Below, one piece after another: positions 52,305 to 62,200 of a DNA stretch of 64,000 nt. Within the stretch, counting starts at the first letter, position 1, and each line of letters opens with the position of its first letter. Below the pieces are notes generated by a model. It saw nothing but the letters and a program-made list of their open reading frames with translations. It was not told where the DNA came from and did not search any database. Source of the DNA: Oscillospiraceae bacterium (GTDB taxonomy: Bacteria; Bacillota; Clostridia; Saccharofermentanales; Saccharofermentanaceae). The position numbers were made by a program, and so were the translations under genes. Location: NCBI GenBank assembly GCA_015069205.1, contig SVIZ01000007.1, positions 1 through 64,000 on the forward strand. The letters are read 5' to 3'.

Positions 52305-53954
52305 TCAGCTTATCGTCTTTCCGGTAGGTTTATTAAAAAAGATCTTCTCTGCGGTAAAGCCCAATACGACGCTTCCGTTCCTGAAAAAAGAGAAAACGGA
52401 AGAATTCTTGTCATGATCGTTCTTGACCAAGAGCTTGTCGAAAGTGCCTGTCTCACCGGTCTTTGCCAGGTAATCCAGGGCATCGTTGCCGTATTCCTCG
52501 GGAATCGAGAAATCCAGTCTGTCGCAAAGCCCGGCACGGAGGAGCCACGGCTGTACGGACAGAGACAGAGGAGCGTCGGCACCCGGAAAGATGGAGTGGC
52601 GCTTTATCGTGAACTTGTATCTCTTGCTCTTCAGCTTCTTAACGTTGACCGAGTAATAAGCCGGGAACGGAGGACCCGTGAAGTCATCGAAAACATCAGA
52701 GATATCCTCATTGCCGAGATCCTGCCAGCCGGAATTGATCTTGACCTTGTCATCTTTTGTAAACTCGTTTATCGCCTTGTCTATCTCGGCTTGAACGTCT
52801 CTGGAGAATTCAAGGTCGGAGTACAGCTTGTTCGTCTGGTGACGGACAAATGATGAATATGTTGCTTCGAGAAGCAGCTTTAATCTCTTGACCTTCTGGT
52901 CAGGGAAGAGACGGAGAGCCCTTGCGATCCTGATCGCGCTCTCGGGCAGGTTGGCACCGTAATCGCCGGATTCGAACCTGATCCTTGCATCGTGATATAC
53001 CTGAAGGTAGATGTTATAGGCGAGGATGGGGTCGGGATTGCCGGCATCGCCCATGAGGAGCATATCCGCAAACTTGAGCTTTGCCTCGGAAACATTGTAG
53101 TTGGAAGCTATTGCAAAGTAAGCGAATGCCTTGTCGTAGTCGGGTGTGCCGAGTTTGCCGTCATAGTAGATGAAGCCCAGGGCATTGGCCGCATATCCGA
53201 ATCCGAATTCCTTGAGGAGAATGGTAAGGAGTCTAACGGATTCCCTGTAATCGCAATGGAAGGCGCTGTTGCCGCCGTTGCATGCAAATGCCTTTATCTT
53301 GAGTGCTTCGAAAACATGGTTCTCGCACAGTTCATTAGTGAAATCAACGAAGTGCGCGATAACATCTTCGGAAGCATCGGAAAGAAGCAGATTGTTATCC
53401 CAGTGATTAAGGAATACGAGCATCTGGTCCTTTGTATAGGTGCGTTCTTCGGGCGGAAGGTCCTTGTTTTCCTCATAATTGTCGATGAGATTAAGGAGGG
53501 CAGGGATACCCAGGACTGTGGAAGCAGTGCCTGTGGGAAAATTGCCGTTCTCGTCTAAAGCATCGGCTACTCTGGCGATCTTTATGAGGACCGTCATGAT
53601 CATCTCCTCGTCAGTCTCGGGGAGCGGAGGCAGCGGAAAATCAAGGATGTTGTCGGGATCGGGCCCCAAAAGCTCATCAAGACAGAGATCCTCGTAGAAA
53701 TAGGTGGTTATGGGGCACCACCAGTCAAAAGCGAAGTCCTTGAAAGATGTCTTCTCATCTTCGAAATGCTGGAGCGCAGTCTTAAGATCCGATAAAAGCA
53801 TCGGATATTCATTCTCACACTGGACATCAAAACCTGCTTCGGGATACGCGTCAAGATCGCTTCCGCCTACTGTCTCGATCCAGCCTATATCGTATCTGCA
53901 AAGATCGATCAACTTGTCCTGTGTCATAAAAATGTAGGGTCTGCGTTTGCTCAT
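52305..53954 (-). CDS. Large soluble protein with Sel1-like repeats
   Basis: The 549-residue cytoplasmic protein has no signal or membrane helix. An acidic N-terminal half (1-220) is followed by about three Sel1/TPR-like repeats (about 228-330, for example YAANALGFIYYDGKLGTPDYDKAFAYF; shown here only for position, key residues Ala-Gly-Tyr-Gly) and a beta-rich C-terminus. Sel1 repeats mediate protein contacts. The ATG at 53954 has no ribosome binding site, but a TATAAT element sits six bases before it. An internal ATG at codon 10 has no site either. Confidence 0.6.
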   Translation of the reverse strand: MSKRRPYIFMTQDKLIDLCRYDIGWIETVGGSDLDAYPEAGFDVQCENEYPMLLSDLKTALQHFEDEKTSFKDFAFDWWCPITTYFYEDLCLDELLGPDPDNILDFPLPPLPETDEEMIMTVLIKIARVADALDENGNFPTGTASTVLGIPALLNLIDNYEENKDLPPEERTYTKDQMLVFLNHWDNNLLLSDASEDVIAHFVDFTNELCENHVFEALKIKAFACNGGNSAFHCDYRESVRLLTILLKEFGFGYAANALGFIYYDGKLGTPDYDKAFAYFAIASNYNVSEAKLKFADMLLMGDAGNPDPILAYNIYLQVYHDARIRFESGDYGANLPESAIRIARALRLFPDQKVKRLKLLLEATYSSFVRHQTNKLYSDLEFSRDVQAEIDKAINEFTKDDKVKINSGWQDLGNEDISDVFDDFTGPPFPAYYSVNVKKLKSKRYKFTIKRHSIFPGADAPLSLSVQPWLLRAGLCDRLDFSIPEEYGNDALDYLAKTGETGTFDKLLVKNDHDKNSSVFSFFRNGSVVLGFTAEKIFFNKPTGKTIS

Positions 53955-53960
53955 GTCTAT

Positions 53961-53966
53961 ATTATA
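53961..53966 (-). promoter_or_regulatory. -10 element six bases before the Sel1-like gene start
   Basis: TATAAT on the minus strand (53966-53961) ends six bases before the ATG (53954), and TTTAAT (53989-53984) is a weak -35 at 17 bases. Transcription from here would start at the A of the start codon, giving a leaderless mRNA. Confidence 0.5.
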
Positions 53967-53997
53967 TACGCGCTCTTAAACGTATTAAAGACTTGAC

Positions 53998-54027
53998 AAC
54001 CCCGATATGAGGACAGATATCGGGGTT
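53998..54027 (-). terminator. Hairpin after glmS
   Basis: AACCCCGATAT (53998-54008) pairs with ATATCGGGGTT (54017-54027), an 11-bp perfect stem 35 bases past the glmS stop. The T-run that follows on the minus strand is short (GTCAAGTCTTT). Confidence 0.7.
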
Positions 54028-54061
54028 GGTCATATTGGTTATATTTGATTTTCGGGCTGTG

Positions 54062-55912
54062 TTACTCGACAGTAACGCTCTTTGCGAGGTTACGCGGCTT
54101 ATCGACGTCGAGACCTCTGGCACAGGATACATAGTAAGCCAGAAGCTGGAGTGGAACGACAGCAAGAGATGCAGCGAAGAGCTCGTTGATCTTGGGTACA
54201 TAGACTACAAAGTCTGCTGTATCTTCGATCGCGTAGTTGCCGAAAGACGTAAGAGCCATGAGGTAAGCACCGCGGGCTCTTGTCTCAACGAGGTTGGAAA
54301 GTGTCTTCTCGTAAAGGTTGCTCTGTGTGAGAACGCCGATAACGAAAGTGCCTTCCTCGATAAGGCTGATCGTGCCGTGCTTTAATTCGCCGGCTGCATA
54401 AGCTTCGCTATGGATGTAGGAGATCTCCTTCATCTTAAGGCTGCCTTCGAGTGTAATTGCATAGTCAATGCCGCGGCCGATGAAGAAGATGTCCTTCTGA
54501 GCTGAGAGCTTTGCTGCAAACCACTGGAGACGCTCCTTATCTTCAAGGATCTTGTTGATCTTAGCAGGGATCGACATGACGTCTTCTGTGAGTTCTTTTG
54601 CCTGTTCTTCGTTGATCGCACCCTTTACAAGAGCGAACTTGATGGCAAGGACATAGCATACTGCGAGCTGTGCGGAATATGCCTTTGTTGTGGCTACTGA
54701 GATTTCAGGACCTGCAAGCGTGTAAAGGACATAGTCTGCTTCACGTGCGATCGAAGATCCGACAACGTTTACGATAGCCAGAGTCTTGAGGCCGTTAGCC
54801 TTGGCGTCTCTTAATGCAGCGAGGGAATCGGCAGTCTCACCGGACTGGCTGATGATGACGCAGAGGGCATCCTTGTTGAGAGGCATCGTTCTGTATCTGA
54901 ATTCTGAAGCGAGTTCGCATCTTACGGGAACTCCTGCCAGAGACTCCATGATGTACTGTGTGCAGCAGCCTACATGGTAAGCGGAACCGCATGCAACGAT
55001 GTAGATCTGGTTGAATGTCTTGATATCCTCGTCTGTGAGGTTTGTTGCCGTAAGGTCGATCTTGAAGGATTCGCCGTCAGGTACAACCACGGAATTGAGT
55101 GTATCTGATACTGCCTTGGGTTGTTCGTGGATCTCCTTCATCATGAAGTGCTCGAATCCGCCCTTTTCGGCAGAAGCTGCATCCCAGTCGATCTCTGTGG
55201 GAGTCTTCTCGATGACGTCGCCGTCGAGGTTATAGAAAGTAACACTGCCTGCATCAAGGCAAGCCATCTCAAGGTCGTCGATGTAATAAACGGATCTTGT
55301 GTACTTGAGGATCGCGGGAACGTCGGATGCGAGATAGGAAGCATCTTTGTCGCAGCCGATGATCATCGGGGAATCCTTACGTGCAACGAAGATCTTGCCC
55401 GGATGATCCTTGAACATTACTGCGAGAGCGTATGAACCTCTTACACGTACCATGGTCTTGGCGAGTGCTTCGATCGGATCGTGTGTGTATTTCTTGTAGT
55501 AGTAATCGATAGTCTTGATAGCGACTTCGGTATCTGTCTCGGAATAGAACTTGTAACCCTTGCGGATCATCTTGTCGCGGAGTTCCTGATAGTTCTCGAT
55601 GATGCCGTTATGTACGCCTACTACGTTGTAGTCATCTACGATGTGGGGGTGTGCATTGTTCTCTGTAGGTTCGCCGTGGGTTGCCCATCTTGTATGGCCG
55701 ATGCCGCAGCTTCCCTTGAGAGCGGCGCCGCCGTCAGTCTTTTCCGAAAGGACCTTAAGTCTGCCCTTTGCCTTGACGACAACAGGATTTGAGTCACCGT
55801 TTCTTACAGCGAGGCCTGCTGAGTCGTAACCTCTGTACTCAAGCTTTGCAAGGCCGTCCAAGAGGATAGGGGCTGCTTTCTTCTTTCCTGTGTAACCAAC
55901 GATTCCGCACAT
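54062..55912 (-). CDS. glmS: Glutamine-fructose-6-phosphate aminotransferase (isomerizing)
   Basis: The 616-residue enzyme begins MCGIVGYTG, where Cys2 is the glutaminase nucleophile after Met removal. HTRWATHGEPTENNAHPH follows in the glutaminase domain. Two SIS isomerase domains come after about residue 250 (IVACGSAYHVG, ISQSGETADSL, GRGIDYAITLEGSLKMKE) and the C-terminal PRNLAKSVTVE is complete. It makes glucosamine-6-phosphate, the entry point for UDP-GlcNAc needed by the wall and the nearby glycan loci. A GAGGGAGA site precedes the start. The leader shows no glmS ribozyme core. Confidence 0.97.
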   Translation of the reverse strand: MCGIVGYTGKKKAAPILLDGLAKLEYRGYDSAGLAVRNGDSNPVVVKAKGRLKVLSEKTDGGAALKGSCGIGHTRWATHGEPTENNAHPHIVDDYNVVGVHNGIIENYQELRDKMIRKGYKFYSETDTEVAIKTIDYYYKKYTHDPIEALAKTMVRVRGSYALAVMFKDHPGKIFVARKDSPMIIGCDKDASYLASDVPAILKYTRSVYYIDDLEMACLDAGSVTFYNLDGDVIEKTPTEIDWDAASAEKGGFEHFMMKEIHEQPKAVSDTLNSVVVPDGESFKIDLTATNLTDEDIKTFNQIYIVACGSAYHVGCCTQYIMESLAGVPVRCELASEFRYRTMPLNKDALCVIISQSGETADSLAALRDAKANGLKTLAIVNVVGSSIAREADYVLYTLAGPEISVATTKAYSAQLAVCYVLAIKFALVKGAINEEQAKELTEDVMSIPAKINKILEDKERLQWFAAKLSAQKDIFFIGRGIDYAITLEGSLKMKEISYIHSEAYAAGELKHGTISLIEEGTFVIGVLTQSNLYEKTLSNLVETRARGAYLMALTSFGNYAIEDTADFVVYVPKINELFAASLAVVPLQLLAYYVSCARGLDVDKPRNLAKSVTVE

Positions 55913-55946
55913 AATAAGAAATCTCCCTCTTATTTTTAATTGATGT

Positions 55947-55975
55947 ATTCTATCACATCTCGATAGGGGTGTATA
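55947..55975 (-). promoter_or_regulatory. Promoter of glmS
   Basis: Reading the minus strand, TATACA (55975-55970) and an extended -10 TGATAGAAT (hexamer 55952-55947) are separated by 17 bases. The same TGATAGAAT string occurs at the ABC exporter promoter near 6820. Confidence 0.6.
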
Positions 55976-56010
55976 AAAACTCTATGGGTATGATAACTAT
56001 GCTCTTACGG

Positions 56011-56016
56011 TATAAT
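56011..56016 (+). promoter_or_regulatory. Possible -10 of the sufCB operon
   Basis: TATAAT at 56011-56016 precedes the SufC gene by about 135 bases; no good -35 is seen. An imperfect palindrome, GGCGCCTATAGGTGCC (56103-56118), lies in the leader. Confidence 0.35.
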
Positions 56017-56150
56017 GTTCACAAAAAATTTTCGTCATATGTCGAAAATAACTATTGATAATTGACCGCAAACCATTTAAAGTAAGTTGGTTTTATATAG
56101 GCGGCGCCTATAGGTGCCGGATATGTTCCTTAAGAAAGGGTATTGAGTAT

Positions 56151-56879
56151 ATGCTCGAATTACAAAACATCAGTTTCCATGCGGATGACAAAGACATCCT
56201 CAAGGACATAAATCTAAAGATCGACGACAAGTTTGTCGCTATCACGGGACCCAACGGAAGCGGTAAGTCCACTTTGCTCAAGATAATCATGGGCATCATC
56301 ACACCTACTTCAGGCAGGATCCTGTTTGACGGTCAGGATATCACGGATCTTCCGGTCAACGAGCGTGCAAACCTCGGAATCAGCTTTGCTTTCCAGCAGC
56401 CGGTAAGGTTCAAGGGCCTTAAGGTCAAGGACCTTCTGGGAATTGCTGCAGGTGAGGGCGTAGACGTCACGAAGGACTGCAAATATCTTTCAGCTGTAGG
56501 CCTTTGCGCCAAGGATTATCTCAACAGGGAGATCAATGACACTCTTTCCGGCGGTGAGATGAAGCGTATCGAGATTGCAATGGCTGCCGCAAGGGGCGGC
56601 AAGCTCAGTCTTTTCGATGAGCCTGAGGCAGGTATCGACCTCTGGAGCTTCCAGAGCCTCATCAAGGTTTTCGAGAATTTAAGAAGAGTAACAAACGGAA
56701 ACATCATTATCATCAGCCACCAGGAGAGGATCCTCGAGATCGCCGATAAGATCATTTACCTCAAGGACGGTACCGTTGACAGATTTGATGAATCCAAAAA
56801 GGTCATGAGCGAACTCAACATGGGAAGATACGGTTGCGGCTGTGCATACTCAGAGAAAGAAGGTGTCTGCAATGGATGA
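56151..56879 (+). CDS. sufC: SufC-like ATPase of a minimal Fe-S assembly system
   Basis: The 242-residue ABC-type ATPase has Walker A GPNGSGKST (residues about 34-42), signature TLSGGEMKRIEIA and Walker B LSLFDEPEAGIDLW, the SufC type. The C-terminus adds a cysteine-rich end, YGCGCAYSEKEGVC. The start at 56151 has an AAAGGG site and a normal N-terminus; upstream in-frame residues are spurious. It overlaps the SufB-like gene by eight bases. No SufS, SufU or SufE gene is next to it, which matches the two-gene minimal SUF-like system of anaerobes. Confidence 0.88.
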   Translation: MLELQNISFHADDKDILKDINLKIDDKFVAITGPNGSGKSTLLKIIMGIITPTSGRILFDGQDITDLPVNERANLGISFAFQQPVRFKGLKVKDLLGIAAGEGVDVTKDCKYLSAVGLCAKDYLNREINDTLSGGEMKRIEIAMAAARGGKLSLFDEPEAGIDLWSFQSLIKVFENLRRVTNGNIIIISHQERILEIADKIIYLKDGTVDRFDESKKVMSELNMGRYGCGCAYSEKEGVCNG

Positions 56880-57789
56880 TCTAGAAAAGAGAATGCTTAA
56901 AGAAGTAGCAGAATTAGACAGCCTTCCGGTTGGTGCTTTTAACATCAGATCAAACGGTAAGAGCGAGGGAAGATGCTCTACTGCAAATATTCAGATCGAT
57001 TCCAGAGAGTCAGGTGACGGTATCAACGTCTACTTCAAGGACGGCACTAAGAACGAGTCATGCCACATCCCGGTAATCATTTCCAAGTCAGGCCACAAAG
57101 AGTGCGTTTATAACGACTTTTTCATTGGCGAAGACTGCGACGTTACAATCATCGCCGGCTGCGGAATCAGCAACTGCGGCGGTCATGACAGCCAGCACGA
57201 CGGAATCCACACTTTCCATGTCGGCAAGAATTCAAAGGTTAAGTACATTGAGAAGCACTATGGTGAGGGAACCGGAACAGGCAAGAGATTTATGAACCCT
57301 ACAACGGTCGTATATCTTGAAGAAGGCTCCACAATGGACATGGACACCTCCCAAATCGCCGGAATCAACGATACTTACAGGATCACAAAGGCAGAGATCG
57401 GCGCAGGCGCTACTCTCATAATGCACGACAAGATCCTCACAAACTTCGACCAGACTGCAAAGGCTGAGATCACAGTCAATCTCAATGGTGATGACTCAGT
57501 ATGCGACATTGTAAGCCGTGGCGTTGCGAAGGGCGAGTCCGAGCAGGATGTCATCATCGACATCTCCGGTAATGCCAGATGCAAGGGCCATGCCGAGTGT
57601 GACTCCATCATCATGGACAAGGGCGTTATCGTTGCCACACCTAAGCTCAAGGCTACATGCGTTGAAGCTTCCCTCATCCACGAGGCCGCAATCGGTAAGA
57701 TCGCAGGCGAGCAGATTACAAAGCTCATGACTCTCGGATTGAACGAGCAGGAAGCCGAGCAGAAGATCATTGAGGGATTCCTGAGATAA
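56872..57789 (+). CDS. sufB: SufB/SufD-like scaffold protein
   Basis: The 305-residue protein is much shorter than the usual SufB (about 470), with the beta-helix core kept: CGISNCGGHDSQHDGIH (about 97-113), HYGEGTGTGKRF, and a C-terminal LIHEAAIGKIAGEQITKLM with the typical HEAxxG and EQ residues. It probably forms the Fe-S scaffold with the SufC-like ATPase. The ATG at 56872 is inside the end of the upstream gene (coupling). Good terminator downstream at 57811. Confidence 0.88.
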   Translation: MDDLEKRMLKEVAELDSLPVGAFNIRSNGKSEGRCSTANIQIDSRESGDGINVYFKDGTKNESCHIPVIISKSGHKECVYNDFFIGEDCDVTIIAGCGISNCGGHDSQHDGIHTFHVGKNSKVKYIEKHYGEGTGTGKRFMNPTTVVYLEEGSTMDMDTSQIAGINDTYRITKAEIGAGATLIMHDKILTNFDQTAKAEITVNLNGDDSVCDIVSRGVAKGESEQDVIIDISGNARCKGHAECDSIIMDKGVIVATPKLKATCVEASLIHEAAIGKIAGEQITKLMTLGLNEQEAEQKIIEGFLR

Positions 57790-57810
57790 GTTTGTTTTTG
57801 CTTGAATTTG

Positions 57811-57843
57811 GGGCGTCTCACGCTAAGTGAGGCGCCCTTTACT
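57811..57843 (+). terminator. Terminator of the sufCB operon
   Basis: GGGCGTCTCAC (57811-57821) pairs with GTGAGGCGCCC (57827-57837), one T-G pair, followed by TTTACTTTT. Confidence 0.8.
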
Positions 57844-57871
57844 TTTGGCCTGAGCGGTCATTCTGCAACTG

Positions 57872-57952
57872 TTACCCCGAAAAATGCCCAACAATTGCAT
57901 AAATCGGCCTTTTTGTGCAATTGTTGCGGGTAAAAAAGTGGAACAATTGCAC
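57872..57952. repeat. Nested CAATTG dyads in an intergenic gap
   Basis: In the 313-base gap after sufB, CAACAATTGCA (57889-57899) pairs with TGCAATTGTTG (57916-57926), framed by TTACCC (57872-57877) and GGGTAA (57928-57933). A third half, AACAATTGCAC, follows at 57942-57952. No gene is seen in this gap. It resembles the stem-loop array near 16 kb in style, not in sequence. Confidence 0.55.
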
Positions 57953-58102
57953 ACGGCAGTTTTTCGAGATCACTCGTGCAGATTATTTTCGGGCCATGCC
58001 GTTTTGCTGTTTTACTTCAAAATCAGGTGCATTTCCTATATCTGTAAAGACTTGTTAATTGTGATAAAATAACTTTAACTTTTTTCACCGGAGGGCTGTC
58101 AT

Positions 58103-59095
58103 ATGGGACTTAATTTCCGCAAATCCATTTCACTGGGCAAAGGCTTGAAGCTTAACTTAAGCAAGTCAGGACCGAGCATATCATTCGGCAAGAGCGGATT
58201 CAGACAGTCCGTTAACCTCAAGGGCCAGGCAAGAACCACTGTTGGCATTCCGGGAACAGGTGTTTATTACACCAAGACAAGCAACGTTAAGAACATTGTC
58301 GGAGGTCTTACCGGCAAGGACGATTCAAAGGGTAAGAAATCAACAAAGAAAGATACAGCTGCAAAGGGTTCTTCAACCAAGGCGGCAAAGGCTGCACCTG
58401 CTGCAAAGCAGGTAAACGAGGAACTTATTGCACAGTCCAAGGCACAGCTCGAGGAATTTGTAGCAGGAATCGAAGCGCTCAAGTCCGTACATAAGCAGTC
58501 TGACGGCTACATCGACTGGGAGGCTGTGGCAAACGGCGCGGTATCAGGACAGATCAGGGAACTCCAGCCTTTCGCACAGAGCGTTCTTGCTGGCGACATT
58601 GACGCATATTTCAGGGTTATCGAGCAGGTAGGACCTTTCGATGATCTTCTCGAATACGGAAGCGGATTTGAGGTCGGCACTGATGATCCGAAGATCATGG
58701 AGATAGAGTTCCAGGTTAAGTCCGGAGACATCATCCCCAAACAGTATCCTGACATGAAGGCAAGCGGTGAGATCGTAATGAAGGACTTCAGCAAGTCTGC
58801 TTATTTCGAGCTCGTTCAGGACTATGTATCAAGCACGATGCTCAGAGTCGCAAGAGATACTTTTGCGCTCCTGCCCGTGCAGACGGTCATCATCCACGCT
58901 GTTGATAAGATCTTAAATCCCGCTACAGGCAACGACGAGGAAGTAACGATCGCATCTGCAAAGATCAAGAGAGATGCTATGGCTACGCTGAATTTTGAGC
59001 GCATTGATCCTTCTGACTGCCTTGAGAGCTTCGAGAGTAACGTCAAGTTCAAGAAGACGACGGGATATTCTCCTGTTGACAGAGTTCTTCCATAA
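58103..59095 (+). CDS. DUF4236-domain protein
   Basis: The 330-residue protein begins with a DUF4236 domain (residues 1-60; GLNFRKSISLGKGLKLNLSK, GPSISFGKSGFRQSVN, GIPGTGVYYT). A Lys/Ala-rich linker follows (about 70-100), then an alpha/beta region of about 220 residues that I do not recognise. DUF4236 is found in many bacteria without known function. It has a strong GGAGGG site and stands alone, followed by a weak hairpin. Confidence 0.8.
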   Translation: MGLNFRKSISLGKGLKLNLSKSGPSISFGKSGFRQSVNLKGQARTTVGIPGTGVYYTKTSNVKNIVGGLTGKDDSKGKKSTKKDTAAKGSSTKAAKAAPAAKQVNEELIAQSKAQLEEFVAGIEALKSVHKQSDGYIDWEAVANGAVSGQIRELQPFAQSVLAGDIDAYFRVIEQVGPFDDLLEYGSGFEVGTDDPKIMEIEFQVKSGDIIPKQYPDMKASGEIVMKDFSKSAYFELVQDYVSSTMLRVARDTFALLPVQTVIIHAVDKILNPATGNDEEVTIASAKIKRDAMATLNFERIDPSDCLESFESNVKFKKTTGYSPVDRVLP

Positions 59096-59120
59096 GCGGA
59101 CAAATACAGGTCCGTTTATT
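59095..59120 (+). terminator. Weak terminator after the DUF4236 gene
   Basis: AGCGGAC (59095-59101) pairs with GTCCGTT (59110-59116), one G-T pair, followed by TATT. It begins at the last base of the stop codon. Confidence 0.5.
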
Positions 59121-59253
59121 GACAGAATGTAAACTTTCAGTCAGAAACGTGATAATAAATTATCAGGTTTATTGTTTTTGAAAAATGTTCTGATTAGTCT
59201 TTAAGCGTAGGTGTTTTTCACCTGTAATTAAGAACAGACCACGAGGGTCATTT

Positions 59254-62200
59254 ATGGCTGACCGTAAGAGAATAGCTTTATTATTAGCCCAGGCCGATGA
59301 ATACTATCAGGCTCAATTTGTCGAGGGATTTATCGGCAAGGCATTTGAGCATAATTCTGACGTCCTGGTATTCGGCAGCTACCTCAAATATCAGAATAAT
59401 CTCGGAAGAGAGACCGGTGAGACTTCGATATTCACGCTGGTTCCTTTTGAGACTTTTGATGCGGTTGCCGTTATGGCAGATACCCTCCAGTCTCCGGGTC
59501 TTGCAGACAGTATTGAAGAGATGATCCACGAACGCTGCAAGTGTCCGGTCGTATTTATCGACAAGGAGAGCAGATACTTCCCGTCGATCTTCCCGAACCA
59601 CTATGGAGCAGTCAGGAAACTTATCGATCACCTGATAGAAGATCACGGATATACGGATATTGCATATCTTACCGGCAAGGCATGGCACCATTATTCAAAA
59701 GAGAGACTTCAGGCTTTTATGGATTCCATGAGAGAGCATGGGCTTGCTGTCGGAAGAGACAGGGTGTTCTATGGCGATTTCTGGTACACAAGCGGCGAGA
59801 GCCTTGGTGACCGTCTGCTCAAAAAGGGCGGCAATCTTCCTCAGGCTATAGCATGCGCTAATGACTGTATGGCAATCGGTCTTTGCAAAGCTCTTGAAAA
59901 GGGCGGAGTCAGGGTTCCTGAAGATGTCGCCGTTGCAAGTTACGATTCAACTGAAGAAGGAAGATATTCCCCCAAGCCGGTTACCTCGGTCAAGATACCT
60001 TCAAAAGCATTGGGTTCATATGCCGTAGATCTTTTGTTTGATGCTTTGGAAGGCCGTGAGACAGCTCCTTTTGAAGATTATGGTGAATTCTTCTGCGGAA
60101 GGACATGCGGGTGCGGAGAGGAAGAGGTGCGCTACGAGTCCAAACTCCGTAAATCTTGGGATACCGAGACCTCACATAACAGCGTTTTCTCCTCTTACAA
60201 TCATTTGGATGAGGACCTTGTCATTCAGAATGATTTCGAAGGCCTTATGAAGATCACATTCTCATACGTGTTCCAAATAAGAGAATTCGAGAGCTTCAGT
60301 ATTTGCTTAAACTCTAACTGGCAGGCAAAGGCAAAGGCCATGAGCGGAGCTGTTGATGACTCCAGGATCTCTCCGGAAAGACTTTCCGATGCGGATAAGT
60401 TCTATTCGAAAAAAATGATGCATGTTATTTCGTGCAGACAGGAAGAGAGTAACAGTGACCGTTTCAGCGATGATGTTTACTTTGACAGGAATATCCTTAT
60501 CCCGCGTCTTGAAACGGACAGAGTCAGGCCGGAAGCATTTTTCTTTACGCCATTACATTTTGAAGAATTGACATTCGGATATGCAGTATTGTCTTATACG
60601 GAGCCTAAGTCCTACAAGAAGTCGTACAGATTCTGGCTTCACAGCATAATGAGAGGACTTGAGAATTTCAGAAGATACGATGAGCTCAATGCAATCAACA
60701 AAAAGCTTGAGGCAAGTCTAGTCAGAGATCCTCTTACGGGTATCTATAACTACAACGGATTCTTACAGCAGACGGAAGATATCATTATCATGAATCCTTT
60801 GCGTGAGAACGAGATGATCGGCGCATTGGCAATTGATATCAAGAATCTTTCCAAGATCAATAATGATGACGGAAGAACTGCCGGCGACAGGGCCATTATC
60901 AGTGTCGGCAAGTTTTTGGAAGAAGTCTTCCCGGGCGGACGCATCTATTGTATCGGCAACGGCGAGATGGTTGCCCTTGAAGTTGTGAACTCGAGTGAAG
61001 ATGTCTTAAACGTCATGGAAGCAAGGGTAAAAGATCTCTTTGTCAAGATCGATGAATATAATGATTCTCTGAAAGAGGGCTCGAGAAAGCTCGAAGTCTA
61101 TTACGGCACCGCCGAAGGCATGCCGAGAACAAGAGCTGATTATGAGAGTGTCGTAAGCATAGCTCTGTCCAGAAAGAACGGTCAGAAGCTTAACTTCCAG
61201 AAGATGAATGCGGACGGTTTTGATAAGTCGCAGATGGAAGAAGCCGAAGTTGTAAACGATATTCTCGATAAGAATAAGATCAACTATCACTTCCAGCCTA
61301 TCGTAGATGCCCGCACGGGTGAGATCTATGCTTATGAGGCATTGATGAGAGTCGATCTGGTGCCTTATGTACAGCCTCTGCTCGTTATAAAATATGCGAG
61401 CTTCTTTAACAGGCTTTACGATATCGAATATGCGACATTCAACAACGTATTGAACTATGTAAATGCAAATTCAGATAAATTCAAGGCTGATGCGAAGATA
61501 TTCATTAACTCCATTCCCGGACAGCATCTGAAGAAAGAAGACATTGCCCAGATATCTGAGATGGCAAAAGATCTCTCGGGAAGACTCGTTGTAGAGTTTA
61601 CGGAGCAGTCAGAGATGGACGATAAGGAACTTGCGGAAATGAAGAGGGAGTATCAGAGCTTCGGCTTTGAGACTGCCGTTGATGATTACGGCACAGGTTA
61701 CTCTAATGTAAGCAATCTCCTGCGCTATATGCCGAACTACGTTAAGATCGACAGAGCACTTCTGGCAAATATTCAGGATTCTCCTCAAAAGCAGCATTTT
61801 GTTAAGGATATTATCGAGTTCTCGCACGACAACAATATCCTTGCGCTTGCGGAAGGCATCGAGACAACAGAGGAGATCGAGACAGTGATCAATCTCGGTG
61901 TCGATCTTATTCAGGGTTATTATACGGCCCGTCCTTCCGAATATATCATCAAGGAGATCGCTCCCGAGGTAAAGGAAGAGATCGTCAAATACAGCAGCGG
62001 CAAAGCGAAGAACCGCACCAAGAAGGATTATATTGCGGGAAGAGAAGCAAGGATCTCGCTGCCCATTGTCATTAAAGACGGCTATAACACTATCCACGTA
62101 ACATCAGGTCAGGTCACCCACAGGGATCTTCACATTCAGGGTGTCCCGGGCGATGATGCTGTTATCCATCTTGAGATAGAGAACGGTTACAAAGGCAGGA

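Noticed and set aside
55913..56000. glmS ribozyme upstream of glmS
   Set aside because: The leader on the minus strand is short and lacks the AGCGCC and other conserved core segments. A normal promoter and ribosome binding site are found instead.
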